This document shows, piece by piece, positions 18,648-33,600 of a stretch of DNA of 64,000 bases. Both the position numbers and the translations under genes were made by a program. How positions within the stretch are numbered: position 1 is the stretch's first letter; each line of letters begins with the position of its first letter. The stretch spans positions 22,295,323 through 22,359,322 of the forward strand of contig OW804094.1 of NCBI GenBank assembly GCA_942159475.1. The letters are read 5' to 3'. This stretch comes from Sthenelais limicola. Its lineage: Eukaryota; Annelida; Polychaeta; Phyllodocida; Sigalionidae. A model generated the notes under the pieces. The model was not told the origin of the DNA. It did not search any database and saw only the letters and a program-made list of their open reading frames with translations.

Positions 18648-21600
18648 GTAAGTGAACTCTGTGACCTAGAAAGGATTTCTACTTAGGCTAAGCGCCATGA
18701 CCGATTGGTAGCGCGACGTCACAAGAATGTTTCTAGAAAATAAATGTTTACGAGGGGGATTATCGACCTGTTGGTATTTTATTTCGGGGGAGCCTCGTGT
18801 ATTTCTATCGGATTTGGTTGTTCAATTATCTTATCCCAAAAATGAACTAAGGGAAAGCCCGAAATAAAAAATAACATTGCCCCTGAGTCTGACAGCGGAG
18901 ACTTGAGGCGTGGGCCCGTAAACTCGAAAGCTATGACATTATATGCTTGTCAACAAAAATAAGACTAAGGCTGTCACTTGAAAATTGCATTTCCTTTCCC
19001 TGTTACGGCGTTAAAGACATAGCGACACGAATCTTTATATTGGTCAAATATGCTTTGTAATTTTTTAACCAGGGGCAAAGATTTTATAGCATTTCTTTGC
19101 TGTGGTGTATGAATTATTGCAATGGAAAAAACTCATCGATTTGCACAAATTGGACTTGTAAGTTGGAGTTGGAGCAAGATTTGGTTTGGAATTTTGCTAT
19201 GAATGAATACAATTAGAAAATTGGGATTTTAATTGTATTTGGGCAGTCGCGTGTGCTTGGATATGAACATTTTCGAACACTTTTGATTATTTGGATCGAA
19301 ACAAATATGCAATTGCATTGGCCTGTCTGTCTGTTTGATTTCTGGATTGAAAACAGAAGACATGTGCCCAATCTTGCTTCCTGGGAATAATGCCATCTTG
19401 CACTGGAGAAGTTACTGTTACTGTTAGTGTTACATCATAGGCCTAGTACAGGTCGGATCGTAATTTAGTTAAGGCTGTGTTAGGGTTCCTACACAATTAT
19501 CAAAAAGGGGATGCTTTGGTATCCGTTGCTTATATGTGAATTGTATCTAGACCATAAATATAATATTTATTGTCATTTATTAAGAACTGTTCGCCGACTG
19601 TCATTGTCTAGAACCTCCCTCCCCTTTGAAACACGAAGTCGGTAAAGATGATATTCTATTCGTTTCCTATCTTTGAAGGACATACTTTTGAGGCATCGCT
19701 TATTGGCTGTATTGATTTCCATTTCAAACGTTGCCATGTTTTGTTTATAACTTAATCATGTATTTAAAATGTGTACGGTACTTGTACTTTATAGAGAACG
19801 TCCTTGTTCAATGCTACCTTGTTATAAATTGTCCATTTAAAACAAAAATAATTTTCCAAATCATGAAAATTAATACTCGCCATAGTAGATGGGTTAATAT
19901 TCCACTAAGTACAATTTATTTTAAACCATTGTCCCATTGCTCGAAAATTCTTGTGATAGGAGGGCACCGAAATTCCTTCATTCAGACCTTAAATTGAACT
20001 CTGATAAAAATGCTATTTATCATCATGCATGATATCAATAACCATTTCCCTACAATCTTGATACCTTTCCCAAGTTCTCTTATGTGCAGTCTTGAGAAAT
20101 TTGGAATGGCTCGAAATGAAGTTCGGTGTTATGTATGTATAGGCCCTACGAGCTCTTGCATTGATAGTTGCTGTGTAAGCGAAATCCATGTCAAATATTC
20201 TGAATAGGAGAGCTGAGTCTGGCCAGGTGATGTGATATCTCTCTCATTTTTTTTAAAATGCAGGTATTGGAGATGTTCCCCAAGACTCCTATGAGTCACA
20301 AGGAGATCCTGAAGGTCATACAACAAGACAGCCTAAAAGACATAAAGTGAGTTTTTGTATTTCCGACACGTTTCCCTTTTCTCCTCTTCTATCGTTCTTG
20401 GGAGTAAAAATGTGTGAATAAAATGCACTTACACGTCTCTTCACACACTCAGTTTTTGGTTCAGTAGATATAGAAGTTCAAGTTGTCATTCAGTCACAAA
20501 TAATAAGCGTTGAACCTGATTTGCCACCGCATTGTTTGGCAAATCAAATGCACAAATCCCTTGTTATTACCGTACTCTAGATTTGTGCAAACTAGTTAGT
20601 TTGACTTGTAACCCTCTTGGATGGATCTGAGACTTGGAGAATTAAATAGCCCCACTTCCTTTAGAAACAGGTTCATTTCTGTTGTTGTTTACCAAATTGT
20701 AATTGTGGAGATTGTCTCACCTGATATTTTTGAAAAATGTTTGAAATTATACCCTGTCTTTCGTATCAGGCCAGATCAGTTTTTGTTTAGTTTTTTTTTA
20801 TTCAGTTTAAGGCCAGTACAATATTAAATTTTCATAGAAAAAAACGCAATATCCCTCAAGGATGTTTTCACACGGTTAAGAAACATACTAACACATTTCT
20901 TTAAAGATAGAACATCATCAAATTGACAAAAGTTATCCGGTACTATGATGATACTTGTAGTCCTGTTTTCAAATCATATTATTGCATGTTTTTAAAGCAA
21001 ACATGAAATTGTGCAAAATGGGGGGAAATTCGACATTTTTCAAAGACAAAATCTGAGTAAGTCTCAGTTCTGCGTAGACCAAATTATTCATATACTATTC
21101 AGTCATTCCTTCACAGTACAAACGATGGTTAACTTTCTTAGGAACTATTACAGCTTAGTATCACCCTATATCTTAGTCATCCAATAACCACAGGAGGTGT
21201 TGTTTAGCTGGAGTGTGTTAAAATAGGAATTACTGTATATGTCCTAAAAAATTATTGATGATTTGGTTAATTTGATTTTGTTATGGATCAGAGACCAGTG
21301 TCAAACATTATATTACATGTTGAGATTAAATTAGATTGGCAAATTATATGATGGATATATGTAGAATGGGGAGTTTTAGGAAGATTCATAGGAAAGGTGT
21401 TTCCACCACAAACGATTGTTAACTTCCTTAGGAACTTTTAACTATTGCCAACAGACATGTTAGTTTCTCATACCTTCTGTTGATTATTCGCTCATCGACA
21501 ACCCATTGAAACAGATACATAAGGGAATATACAAAAAGATATATTTGCCCTGAAACCCCTAGTACCTGTCTAAGTTGCATGATACCTCGCCCTTGTTTTT

Positions 21601-24600
21601 AGGTACAATCACATCCAATTTCTTGTGTAGGTGATATTATATGAAAGCACACAATTTTCTCTTGCATGTGGTTATTTTCTGGATTTAATCTTCGCCGTTA
21701 GGAGGTAATGCATTGTTTTGCCTAGATGTGAACAAAACTCGAATGTTCCAAGTTCTTTTTTCCCTTTAATTAAGACCAAGCGATGGGTGTGCCCAACGTT
21801 GACGATTGATTTTTCCTTTCGTTTCTGATTATAATTTCTTCTTCCTCAGTTTCATACGTTCTGCTACTAGTCATCTTTTTCCACTAAAATCATTCTACCT
21901 GTAAACACAGCTCTTGGCATCAATTGCATCTGTTACCAATCTATTAGCGGACCAGTTTTTCTTACCCAAAATAATGCAAGGTTTGTCACAGCAAGCTGTT
22001 CATTCACTCAAGGTTTGAAGTTTTAATAAACGTTGAATGTCTTCCCCCAACTAATATGTTGTTGTGTTAAAATCAGATTCCAATACCTCGATTTCCATGT
22101 TCGAATAACTTGTTCCTTCTGTCATGATTACCTATTCTACTCGATATCTAGATTCTAACATTATTTGCATTGGGTTGCATGGGGAAGAAAAGTATTGTAG
22201 TCATTGACTTTTCCATGGAATAATCGGTCCATCTGTCTATTCGACACACCTGATTCAGATCATCTGTAGCTTGCATATTATAATAAACTTTCTTGAGGAA
22301 CTGCTGAAAAGCACGACAGCCTTGACAATCTATTGGGTCTTAACTCTGTTAAGTTATCTGCCCTCATCTACAAGTGTTAGCATAGAAAATATCATAGTTA
22401 GAGTTTCAAGTTACACCGGGAATTAATGAAATATGTCTTCTGCAAACAACATCGCTCCTCCAGCGATGAAAACAAGTTATTCAACTGAAGAACCATGCCA
22501 GTAGCTTGAATTTTTCTCTTCATAAAACTGTTGGATCATAACAGTATCAAATAATGAAATTCAATGTACATTGAGAGTTGGGTTCATATGTTATGTTAAT
22601 TTCTGTGCTTTTGACATGCCGTTTGGGATCTGGGTATAAGTTTTACATCCGAATTTGCTGTTGAAAAATCGGCTTAAAAGAATTGTATTAATCATTTTGA
22701 AGCTCATTTTAAACTAATTATGATTTCATTGTTTCAGTGGAACCACCCCCTTGGCTTGTCTCAATGCCATGCTGCATTCCAATGCCAAGGGACCAGAGAG
22801 TGTCTTTTACAAAGTGACCGATCGCATGGGGGTATATGGACTCATGGTTAGTAACCTCCTCAGAGATTTCCTTTTCATCATTATCATCATTATGAATTTC
22901 CCATGTTTATATCTCCATTAAATTGAAGCTAGGAAGGTTTTTGTTATTTTTAAATAGTTTTTTATTGCATACAATTTCGTGGACAAGTCCCGATATTCTC
23001 ATGCGATACAAATAAATATTCAAAAAACAAAGGTGTCACCATTTATTTTCCAGACTTATCAGTACTTGATCTAAACGTTGTCTCTTTTGAGTCTTCTTGT
23101 CCTTGTTAATTCGAAAATATTTTATATTAACTGAAACTACAAAGTTTCATGACTAGCATTATGTTTGGAAAAAGTATATCTACGGTACATCTTATTTACT
23201 AGCAAAACACAGAAGAATGTCTTCTGACGGATGTGTAATATTGGACCTATCTGTTTTGATATTGCAATTAGGGTTATGCCGATAAATTCCTCAGTGTCTT
23301 TCATGTATGGGTCAGATTTTCTGAAAGTGTACAATTGGAAACTACACATTTAGGAACTTCTGCTAAATTAGGCTGAAAAATGATGAATACCGGTTATATC
23401 TGAGTATATTTGGTATCGCATTGATTTAATGTACCAGTTCTGTTATGCTAATCAGCATTTTGAAGCTCATTTTTGTCTTAAATGTGGGTTATTTGAGAGC
23501 ACTTGTGAAGGCGAATTGTACATAAAAATCTGACCAGTCTGTTAACAGTTTCTGTGCATTATTTAATCCATATGTGCCTCCTCCTTCAGTCCGATCTGCC
23601 TGATGATGCAGTTTTATTGGAGATGGAAGAAGAAGAGGGCGATTTAAACATAGATGAAGATGGCCGGCCCATGGAAACGACTGGCCACACTGTAAAATCT
23701 GCCCGTCTCAAAAAAGAAAAAGGTTAGTCTCTACTTAGTGTATTACATTATATTAGTCCTTAATCTTCCTATTGACGAGGAATGGTCCTGGGTAAGACCA
23801 TAAAGTGCCTTTCTGTCTCTTTACTCTGTCTCTCTCTCCCTACTTCTCTATCTCTATTTCCTGGGTAAGACCATAAAGTGCCTTTCTGTCTCTTTTCTCT
23901 GTCTCTCTCTCTCTCCCTTCTTCTCTATCTCTATTTCCTGGGTATGACTATAAAGTGCTTTTCTGTCTCTTTACTCTGTCTCTCTCTCCCTTCTTCTCTA
24001 TCTCTATTTCCTGGGTAAGACCATAAAGTGACTTTCTGTCTCTTTACTCTGTCTCTCTCTCCCTTCTTCTCTATCTCTATTTCCTGGGTAAGACCATAAA
24101 GTGCCTTTCTGTCTCTTTTCTCTGTCTCTCTCTCCCTTCTTCTCTATCTCTATTTCCTGGGTATGACCATAAAGTGCCTTTCTATCTCTTTTTCTCTGTC
24201 CCTCTCTCCCTTCTTCTCTATCTCTATTTCCTGGGTAAGACCATAAAGTGCCTTTCTGTCTCTTCTCCGTCTCTCTCCCTTCTTCTCTATCTCTATTTCC
24301 TGGGTAAGACCATAAAGTGCCTTTCTGTCTCTTTTCTCTGTCTCTCTCTCCCTTCTTCTCTATCTCTATTTCCTGGGTATGATCATAAACTGCCTCCCTC
24401 TCAGCTCTCCCGCCCTTGATATAACCATATTAAATGTGTTGATAAGAGCCTAAAGCAACCAATCTCACTCACTCACTCACTCACTCACTCACTCACTCAC
24501 TCACTCACTCACTCACTCACTCACTCACTCACTCACTCCTCTTGACGAAGTAAATAATGACAATTTTAGCGTATCCCCTTATTTCGGAAGTTGTTATTTG

Positions 24601-27600
24601 AAGTGTCTTTTCGCACTAAATCATAAGATTAGATAAGATGGTTCTTTATATTTGCCATTAAAGGTGTAAAATTGACAAAATGATTGTGAAATTCTCAAAT
24701 TGGAGTTCCTCCAGTTCATGGCGTGCGTGTTATCGTGATATAGTTATAGGTATGATTCCTAACACTAGTTTGACTAAATTTCTACTTTGAACCGCAAAGT
24801 TTGTTGACATTTCTTGAAACTTTTCAACTTAATATTGATAGTTATGGTTATATTCCAAGTTAAGGGCATATACATTGGTTTCATTCAATATTTCTTGACT
24901 AAGTGTGTTGAAAAGGACAGAAGGCTACACCACCATCGCCCATTTTAAATCATATTGAAAAGAGTTGAGCCGTGATATGGTGCTGCCCCCAAGCTCTTGT
25001 GGGCAGAAAAGACATTATTTTAATCTTGGTTGACCAATAACAATCTTCCTAAGTGATGAAGTGACTTCATTCCATACTAGATAGTGACCTGGGGGGTTAC
25101 ATCATCACAGGTGCTGCCTAACTCACTCTTGGACATTGGGTGTGGTACCTCCACAAATACTAGCAGGTTCCATAAACTCTCCACCAGTCAGTGAGTGCGG
25201 TCCTGGTGTGGCCCTCACTGTGCATGGCCAACTCTACCAGCTATTTCCATCTTGGGGTACTTTCTGTTCTGGTCCTAGGTAAGACCTTAAAGGGCCTTTC
25301 TGTCTCTTTTCTCTGTCTCTCTCTCCCTTCTTCTCTATCTCTATTTCCTGGGTATGATCATAAACTGCCTCCCTCTCAGCTCTCCCGCCCTTGATATAAC
25401 ACTTCAAAGTGTTGATAAGGGCGTAAAGCAACCAATCTCACTCACTCACTCACTCACACTTGTAGCAGTATGAGCACTACTCCTCCATCCTCCACTCACC
25501 CCTCCACCACCACACCCTTGTTCATCTGCCCCCGTCCAGTGTGTCCCTGTATACAAGCATATGTACACTAGACGGTCAGGCCTTCCCTCCCCACTGCCAT
25601 GAATATGACTCCACTTGGATGTCGCCATGGCATTAAGTAACCATCACTCACTCCTTCCCTCCCCACCAGATCATCCCTTCCCTTCCCTTCCCTCACATTC
25701 CCTTCCTTCTCCTTCTCCCATTCGGCCACGTTCCCTTCCCTTCCCTCCCCTCCCCTTCCCTCCCCTCCCATTCGGCTGCATTCCCTTCCCTTCTCTCCCC
25801 TTCCCTATAACTTGTTTTTCTGGGTGCAGTCGACTGAATAACCATTTTAATTGACTCGTTCAAACGCCTGCATCTACAACAATTAAGCATAAACTTGTCA
25901 TTACCATATAAAATCAAAAATCAATTTATTGTTGCTTTCCCTTGCAGTTAACTTTGTGCGGTTACCAGAGGGTTACCACACCATACCGCCTGCGTCTGAA
26001 GATGCTAAGAGTATGGTTCCACTGTCTGTAATCTCGGAGCACGGCTATTCTCAGGCCGTCACCCCGACCAATAACACCCCAACCACCGCCGCCTCTCAGG
26101 CCCCAGTCAATAGGAAACATAATATCAGGCCCAGCCGCCGGCGGAAAGCCCGTGAGCTGCATACGGTCACAAGGAAACCTTGTCGGAAAAGTAAGTTTGT
26201 CTTAGGTCAATAGTTGATGATTTATATATATAAATGCTTTTATTTCCTCCATAAACAGTTACAATAGACAAGAAAAAGGATAATATACTTTCTGTGCCCT
26301 CACAGCTCTTCCAAGAAACCCAGAAGTGTTTTAGAGTATTGCTTGTATTTATGGGATACAGTGGAACCTCTCTATTGAGACCACCCTTGGGACTGAACCA
26401 TTTGTGGTCTCATTAGAGGGTCTAATCTAATAAGTGAAAAGCAATTCGGGAGGTGGTCTTTATTTGATATGTATTCTATTGAAGTAGAACAAGATAGAAT
26501 ATAGTCTTTGTAGAAAATATTTGATATTTATTCTATTGAAGTACAAGATAGAATGTAGTCGCCGTAGAAAATGTTACACCAAATTATGTCTCGTCAATCA
26601 CGAGAGTGTTTCCGAGACTAGATGAGGGCGTTTTTGGTTTGGTCATTTGTGAAATCTATTTATAGCATTTCAAGAAGAACGATTTAACGAATGTTTTATG
26701 AATATTTTTTTAAAAACCTCGTCCTCGCTGAAAGAATAGGTCCACCACATGATCCCTTATTGGCGAAATTCGCAGCATTTTGAACATAACCACAACCATA
26801 TGATCATTCAGGCATTGGTTTTCCCATATAAAAGGTTTATTATCGTCTAAAATGTCATGCTCATCCCAATTCTGTTGCCGATATTCCCTGTAAATTGTTT
26901 GAGAATTTTGCCCTTGAGAAGCGCAAAGCCTTAAGGGCCTAGTCCACTAAGCCGATTCTCATGCAATGCTCACAGAATAGAGCGGAAAAGAGTCCTCTGC
27001 GGCGTAAAATCGCATGAGAATGGGCTTAATGGATTAGGGCCTTAAGTTAGTATTTGTATAAGTATTTAATGTTGTATCATTGGATTTGTTTACAGAGGAA
27101 GAGACCAATGTTAAGTCCAAGACGACGGCGGTGAATGGAGCGTCCAATATGTCACCTTTCTCCCGTCTCACCCCCTACCATACACACACCCCGAGACAAA
27201 GTCTGAGGGAGTTCCTCGCTTCTATTCCTGGCTTCAGTATGAAGGTAAGTACAGTTACCTGGGTGGGTTTTTTTGAAGATTTTATTTCCACTGGGTTAGC
27301 ATTATCCCAGTTGTCTTGGTTCTTCTAATGCGCCCAGTTAACAAAGGATAAGCCACCAATAACATGTATATACATATGGAGAGCATATCTAGTAATAGCA
27401 TTCTAGCTGTGTTCGTAGTTAGGTGGCGTACATGCTGATTTTCTAAATACAGTTATACAGAGTAACAGAAAAACAGTGACAAAGTGGATCATAGGTTTGG
27501 GAGAGTCACTTACTCAGAGTGTGGCCCAAGTAAAAGAGAGTATAATCGACAATTAAATACACATAGTAGCTTTCAGGGTTGTGTTATTAGCGAGATAATG

Positions 27601-30600
27601 CAAGCAACGTATCGGGTACAACACTAGCGTAAACCCATCTAAAGTAGACACTATGTCACGTTATGCATAGGTAATGAAGACCAACCCTGCGTATACAACG
27701 TAAGAAGGGCCATCAATACGGTTGGACTCCCTATCCTCTTCTAGGCAAATTTGTCAAATTCATCCTGCAAATAATGGTTCCATTTTAAAGTTTAACATGT
27801 TTTCTAAGTATCTGAGTATCGAATTCCTACTTAAATAAGTTTGATCAATGTTAAAATGGCCAGTTTACTAGTGCTATCTGTTCACCGTATCTTCTGCCCT
27901 GTAAAGCCTTTTTTAAAGCATATTTTCATTTCCCGAATATTTCACAATTGTGATATGTTTCTTGTAGTTTTTGTTCCTGTTTCCAGTGAGTCATATGTCT
28001 AGAGTCAAAATTGGCGAATAATTCTTGGATTTTAATAAAAGTAAAACGTGTTGCCCGAAAAGTCTCTTAACATTATTACTAAAAAGGCCTCCCAATATGA
28101 GGTGTATTCATCCTTCTAGAAATGTTTTTTTTATTGATAGAAATACTTAAAATTATTATCATAAACATCCCAATTAAAAGATTATTCAGCGTTCAAAAGG
28201 CATTGGTATTGGTTTTACTTTACCAAGCGATTTAAACCCAAGTTTTTAATTTCCAAATTTGATGGATATTCTGCCTCATATTAGTAACAAAAAGTCCCGA
28301 TTAATTCTTTAGAACATTTATCATAAATTTGGGTATTTCATGGATATTCCAGAAAAGCATGGATTATTTTTAAAGATCTCCATGAAATACTATTAAATCA
28401 TTTCTTTCAATAACCTTAAAATCCCCGAATTTCCTGGATATTCCAGAAAGGCATGGGGGTATTTTGAAAGATCTCCAAGAAATACTATAACATCATAACC
28501 CTTTAATCAGTATAGTCCAGAAAGCCACATTCCTCAAGCGTTCCAGTTCACCGCATACAGCGATAAGACTAAGGCTAAAAGTGTCAATGGGAATCACCTG
28601 ACCCCTAAAAGTTAGGGGGTCATTAGGGCTTTCTACTACTGACTGTAATAAGGATAATTTAGGATGCAATGGAAGACCTACTTTGGAGAATTGTCTGACC
28701 TTTTCATGCTTGTAACTTTCTTCTTTTTTTTTGGACAAATTTTATTCAGGTTGATATGCTGGCTTAGGCCATACTTAATGTGACTCGGGTCAGACCTGGT
28801 CTTCCTTCAGACCCTGAATTCTCAAATCTTACATTTTAATATTAATAAATGTGAGTGAGGTCATATAACAGTCTGAAATATTTCATTCTATGAATAAAAG
28901 AGGATGATAGAAGAAGAGAATATGAATGATGAGATGGGATAGAAATAGATGGAACATAGCAAGGGGGAAGTCTGTACACTTGTTATTGACCGAGGGAGTG
29001 CGGGAAGTTAGAGGGCGTTAGCCCGAGATCTTCCGCACTCCCGAGGTCACTAACAAGTGTACAGACTTCCCCCGAGCTTTGTTCCATATTTATTACACCC
29101 CATTAGTGAATAAAAAATATAAATAAATGAAAATAAAATAAGTAATTTCAGTTTTTGGTGGACCTACTTGTTGTATGCGCCAAGGGTGACATAATTTACA
29201 TGTTATGCACCACCTTGACCAAGTGTGACATACAATGCTGAAGGTATAGGCAACTGCAGCACAGGGGTGTAATAAAGGGTGGGGGAGGGGGTGGGATGGG
29301 ACAGACAGGGTATCTTTAGTAGAGTAGGGTTATGACTCAGGTCATACTCTGTGAACAGGATTATTATTATTAACCTTGGATTCTATTCGTGTAAGGTGGG
29401 TCTAAGTGAATGAGGTAGTATTATGACTGTTATTAGTACATGAATAAAAATTCTATATATTGTTTGTATTCACCAAATGAAACTTGTAACCTAAAACAAC
29501 AAGGTATAATATTTAAACCCTTAATGTATTAATGACTCAACTTAAATACTTAAAATATTTAATTTATTATAAAACAACATCGAACTTGCCTTTAATGTAT
29601 CTTATACTGCTTTTGAATCTAAAATGTTTTCTGGACTACCATGAAATTATCATTGTATGAAAATGGATCCAATAAAATTTGTTAAAAAAAATATATATAA
29701 CATAAAATGTCCTGCTCTTCAGCCTCGGAGAAACCACAGACGGAAGCTGAGTGCCGCGGCCCAGATCGAGCAGACAAAGGAAGGGTGTATAGACCTGGAG
29801 ACCCCAGGCTCTATATTAGTGAACACTAACCTACGGGCGCTCATCAACAAGCACACCTTCAACCTTCTGCCCCCAGCCTACCAGTACAAGCTTCTACAAC
29901 TTCTACCCGAGTGTGATCGTGTTGTTGCCACTGACGGTGCACTCAGGTTTGTCATTTTATTTTGCCATTAATTATTCTAAAGGTGGGATCCCACTGGATC
30001 GCTTGTATCTGCGCTCATTGCTCGCTCTTACTGCGCTTGTTTATAGTGCGCTTGTCATTCGCTCTTTGTCTGATTTTATTTTTAGCGCAATACAAGCGCA
30101 GAGCGATTCTACTGTTGTGCTTGTTTCCTTATGAAATCAATGGTAAATCACTTGGTCCGCTCTTACTGCGCTCTTGGATCGCTACTAAAAGCCATGGAAA
30201 GAGCGCCGTGTAGTTGCACTCATATCAAACACGTCAGACATGAGCGCAACGTCCTGCGCTCTTCTAAAGAAGCGCAATTAGCAGTTTTTAAGAGCGTATA
30301 GAAACCGCAGTTACCGATTCTATTAGAGGGCTCTGGTTTCGCTCTGTCTTCGCTTGTTATGCGCTTGGGGAAATAAAAAGAGCGGGCCATGAGCGGTCCA
30401 AAAGAGCGAGCCAGTGGAATCGCACCTAACGAAACGAAAACAAACGCTTTGAAACCACTTTCCCCCTTGAAAGCTACTCTTGCGATGATTCATTTCTCGC
30501 TCAACTGCTGACCCTAAATATTCATCGAAGAATGACCCTGAATTCTTCACTACCATGCAACTGAAGAACGTCACATTCTGCAGACGTGGGTTACTAAGAC

Positions 30601-33600
30601 CTCGACTTATTTTGCCATTAGTTGATAAAATATCAGGGATTTAGGCTATTCTGTCTGGTGCTGTATCTAGGGTGGACTGAATCATCTAGATGGATACTAA
30701 TCAAACTCATTAATGTAACTATTGTAACTACAACCCCAATGCTAGCCTATACCGGTACTCTTTGAAATCTCGGTTCAACAGAGGCTGGACAGAGTATAAC
30801 TAGAAAATTGATAACATCGAAATAACAGCATAATTATATGGGTCAGATTTTCAGAAAATGTACCATTCAACTTCACCAATCTTCTCAAATAACCCAAATT
30901 TCAGACGAAAATAAAGTTCAACCTAACCAAACAGATTGCTAGAATCAATGCAATGTCGAATATACTCGAATTTACCTAGTATTGACCAAATTGCAACCTA
31001 ATTTAGCGAAATTTAGTAAATGTGTACAGCTGCCAATTGTACATTTTCTGAAAATCTTACCCATATCCATAAACTGATATAAAAGCACTGGAATTGACAC
31101 TTAGACAAGTCCTGATGTATAAAAATATAATATTAGACTATATTACACATGCAAGTAACATTGTTGTGTGTTCCCTTGACAAATCAAATGCTATACTTCA
31201 TGCGTCAGCTGGGGTAGGGTGAATTGCTCCAACCGAGGTCTTTTTCACCACAACAAAAACAGAATCATTACAGGGCTGTTTACTTGCCCGGGGCAAGTAA
31301 AAAATGGCTCTGGGCAAGTAAAATTTAATGTTACTTGCAGGAGTGGGCAAGTGGAAATCTCTACAGCCCCGATTTCAAACCCCTGTTGTGATGTCTACTT
31401 ACAATGAAACAAGATAATACTGATCAGTGTGATTTCGTTTATAATTCTGCAAATAAATTGGGCAAGTGAAAAAGAATGTCGGGCAAGTAAATCTTGGCTG
31501 CCACTTGCCCAATGGGCAAGTGAAGTTGGTAGGTTATTTTCAAGCCCTGCATTAAAAGAATTATTTTCTGCTTCTCTGAGTGTAGTAGCTACGCACTTTT
31601 ATCGATGAGTATATGGTTGACTTCGATAATAATTCCAGTTTTTATTTACAGAATTGGTGCTACAGCGATGACTAACGAATTCTTTACCAAGGCCTGTGGG
31701 GAATGGAGGGAGAGGCTATCTGAAGGTAAACAGATTTTTAACTCTTTATTAACATGCTCATTATGGCCTCTAACAATCTCTATTCTTCCTTGAAAAAACA
31801 TAATTTCCAAGAGAAAGAAATAGTAAGGCTATCCATATATCCTATCTAAAAAGTTAACTTTATTCAGGATACATAATTTACACTACAAAACATTGTTTAC
31901 AATAAACGGTGACAATGTCACCATGCAGACGCTAGCCTTGGACATGTTGCCAGGTGTAAACCAATAAGATCACTTGTGGCCAGTTTTCAGTCACGTCACA
32001 CCAGGTGTGACGTCACGTATTAGAGCCTTTTGACCCATTCAGTTGTAGCACAGGAGGGCGAGCACCTCGTTTCACACTACTTAACTCTTATTAAGTGAAT
32101 TATCTTTGAAAGAAAAAACGTGTTTACTGCTCGCTGTGCTACCACGTAATGAGTCCAACGCTCGTTCTATGTGACGTCACATACTATGACGTGACAGAAC
32201 ACCTTTGACGCAGGTGACCATTGGTCGATCCGGGATCAGTTGTCAGGGTAGCCGGGTAGCATGGATACCTTGCTATGGAGGATTACTTAATGTCATCGAT
32301 CCAGGGTTAAAATAGTCAATATTATGGTGGGAATCTGATGATTCAGAAATAATTGTTAAAGTTCGTCATATAGTCTAGATTACTGACATGTATCGTCAGT
32401 ATTTAGTGACGAAAATGAGTGATAATCACTCATTTTCGTGATCGACACAATCACTGATTGAGAGAAAAAAAAATAGTGAATAAACCTATATTCAATCTCA
32501 TTACTAAGACAGAAATACTTACGTTGGAAAGCAAATGTGGTTTAATAGTAACTGCCTGATTGTCGAGTGTTTCGTCTTACATTTCGTTATTACTTTTTTG
32601 TAGTTAGGTGAGTATTGATGGTAATAAAGAGAAGATAGTTTTCGCTTCTAGGATTCCTTTTTTGGTATATGTGGCTGGGTTTACCTGTATTGAAGTAAAC
32701 ACCTCTACAATGAATTATGATAACAAATGCTGAGCTGGTCTGTGGAACTGGTCTTGATATATTTTCTTTTTGCATTTTAGGTGTATTTACACAGGACTAT
32801 CAGCAGAAAATCAAGCACGAGGAGGAGAAAGAACAAATGAAAGTAGACCCTTGGAAGGTCAGTATATTCAGAATAGAATAGAAAAACATTTTATTCCAGT
32901 CAATGACTGCAGTCAAGGGAATGTCTCCAGCAGATGGGAGGTATTCTTGCCCCTGGTGCAATTTTACAGTTATGGGTGTAGTAGAAGACAATATACTGCA
33001 GCATTCGATGAAGGCTGTCAGCTCTCTACTATTATGGTCATATTATGAATTATTAAATGGGTCAGGATATTGTTGGCTGTATCTCTTTACGCCTGTCATT
33101 ATTGTTGAAGTTAGGTTTTTAATACTTAACACAATCAATCACTCTAAAACTTTAATCTTTTTAATATTCTCATGATGCCATGCCAATAGGGGATTTGCAT
33201 GTCCCACTGCGCATGTCTGTTAAAGTGCATCCTGGGATAGATTCTGATGAAATGTGACTTACAAATATTTGGCAACATTTTTATCGAAAATTACAAGAAT
33301 GTTCACACTAATAACAGAGCTTTTATGAAAAGTTTATGAACACCAAATGCATGATGGGAAAGAAAGGGACTTGTGTTATGGAAACATGTATGATACATGA
33401 ATATTGACATTAGAGCATTGATCAATAGTCCGTGCTAAACATGGCATGTTTTCTATTGGGTTTAGACTGTACCATTAGTCCCATAATTCCATGCGAATAA
33501 GGATTCAAAATGGCGGCTATGCAAATCACCTATTGTGAAGTTTCATCCCAAGAGCGGGTGCTTTCTCAATTATCCTTCTCTAAATTTTCTAGTTTTGGTA

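Noticed and set aside
25568..25917. ORFs over the CCCTTCC stretch on both strands
   Set aside because: Low-complexity DNA without stops; no protein-like content.
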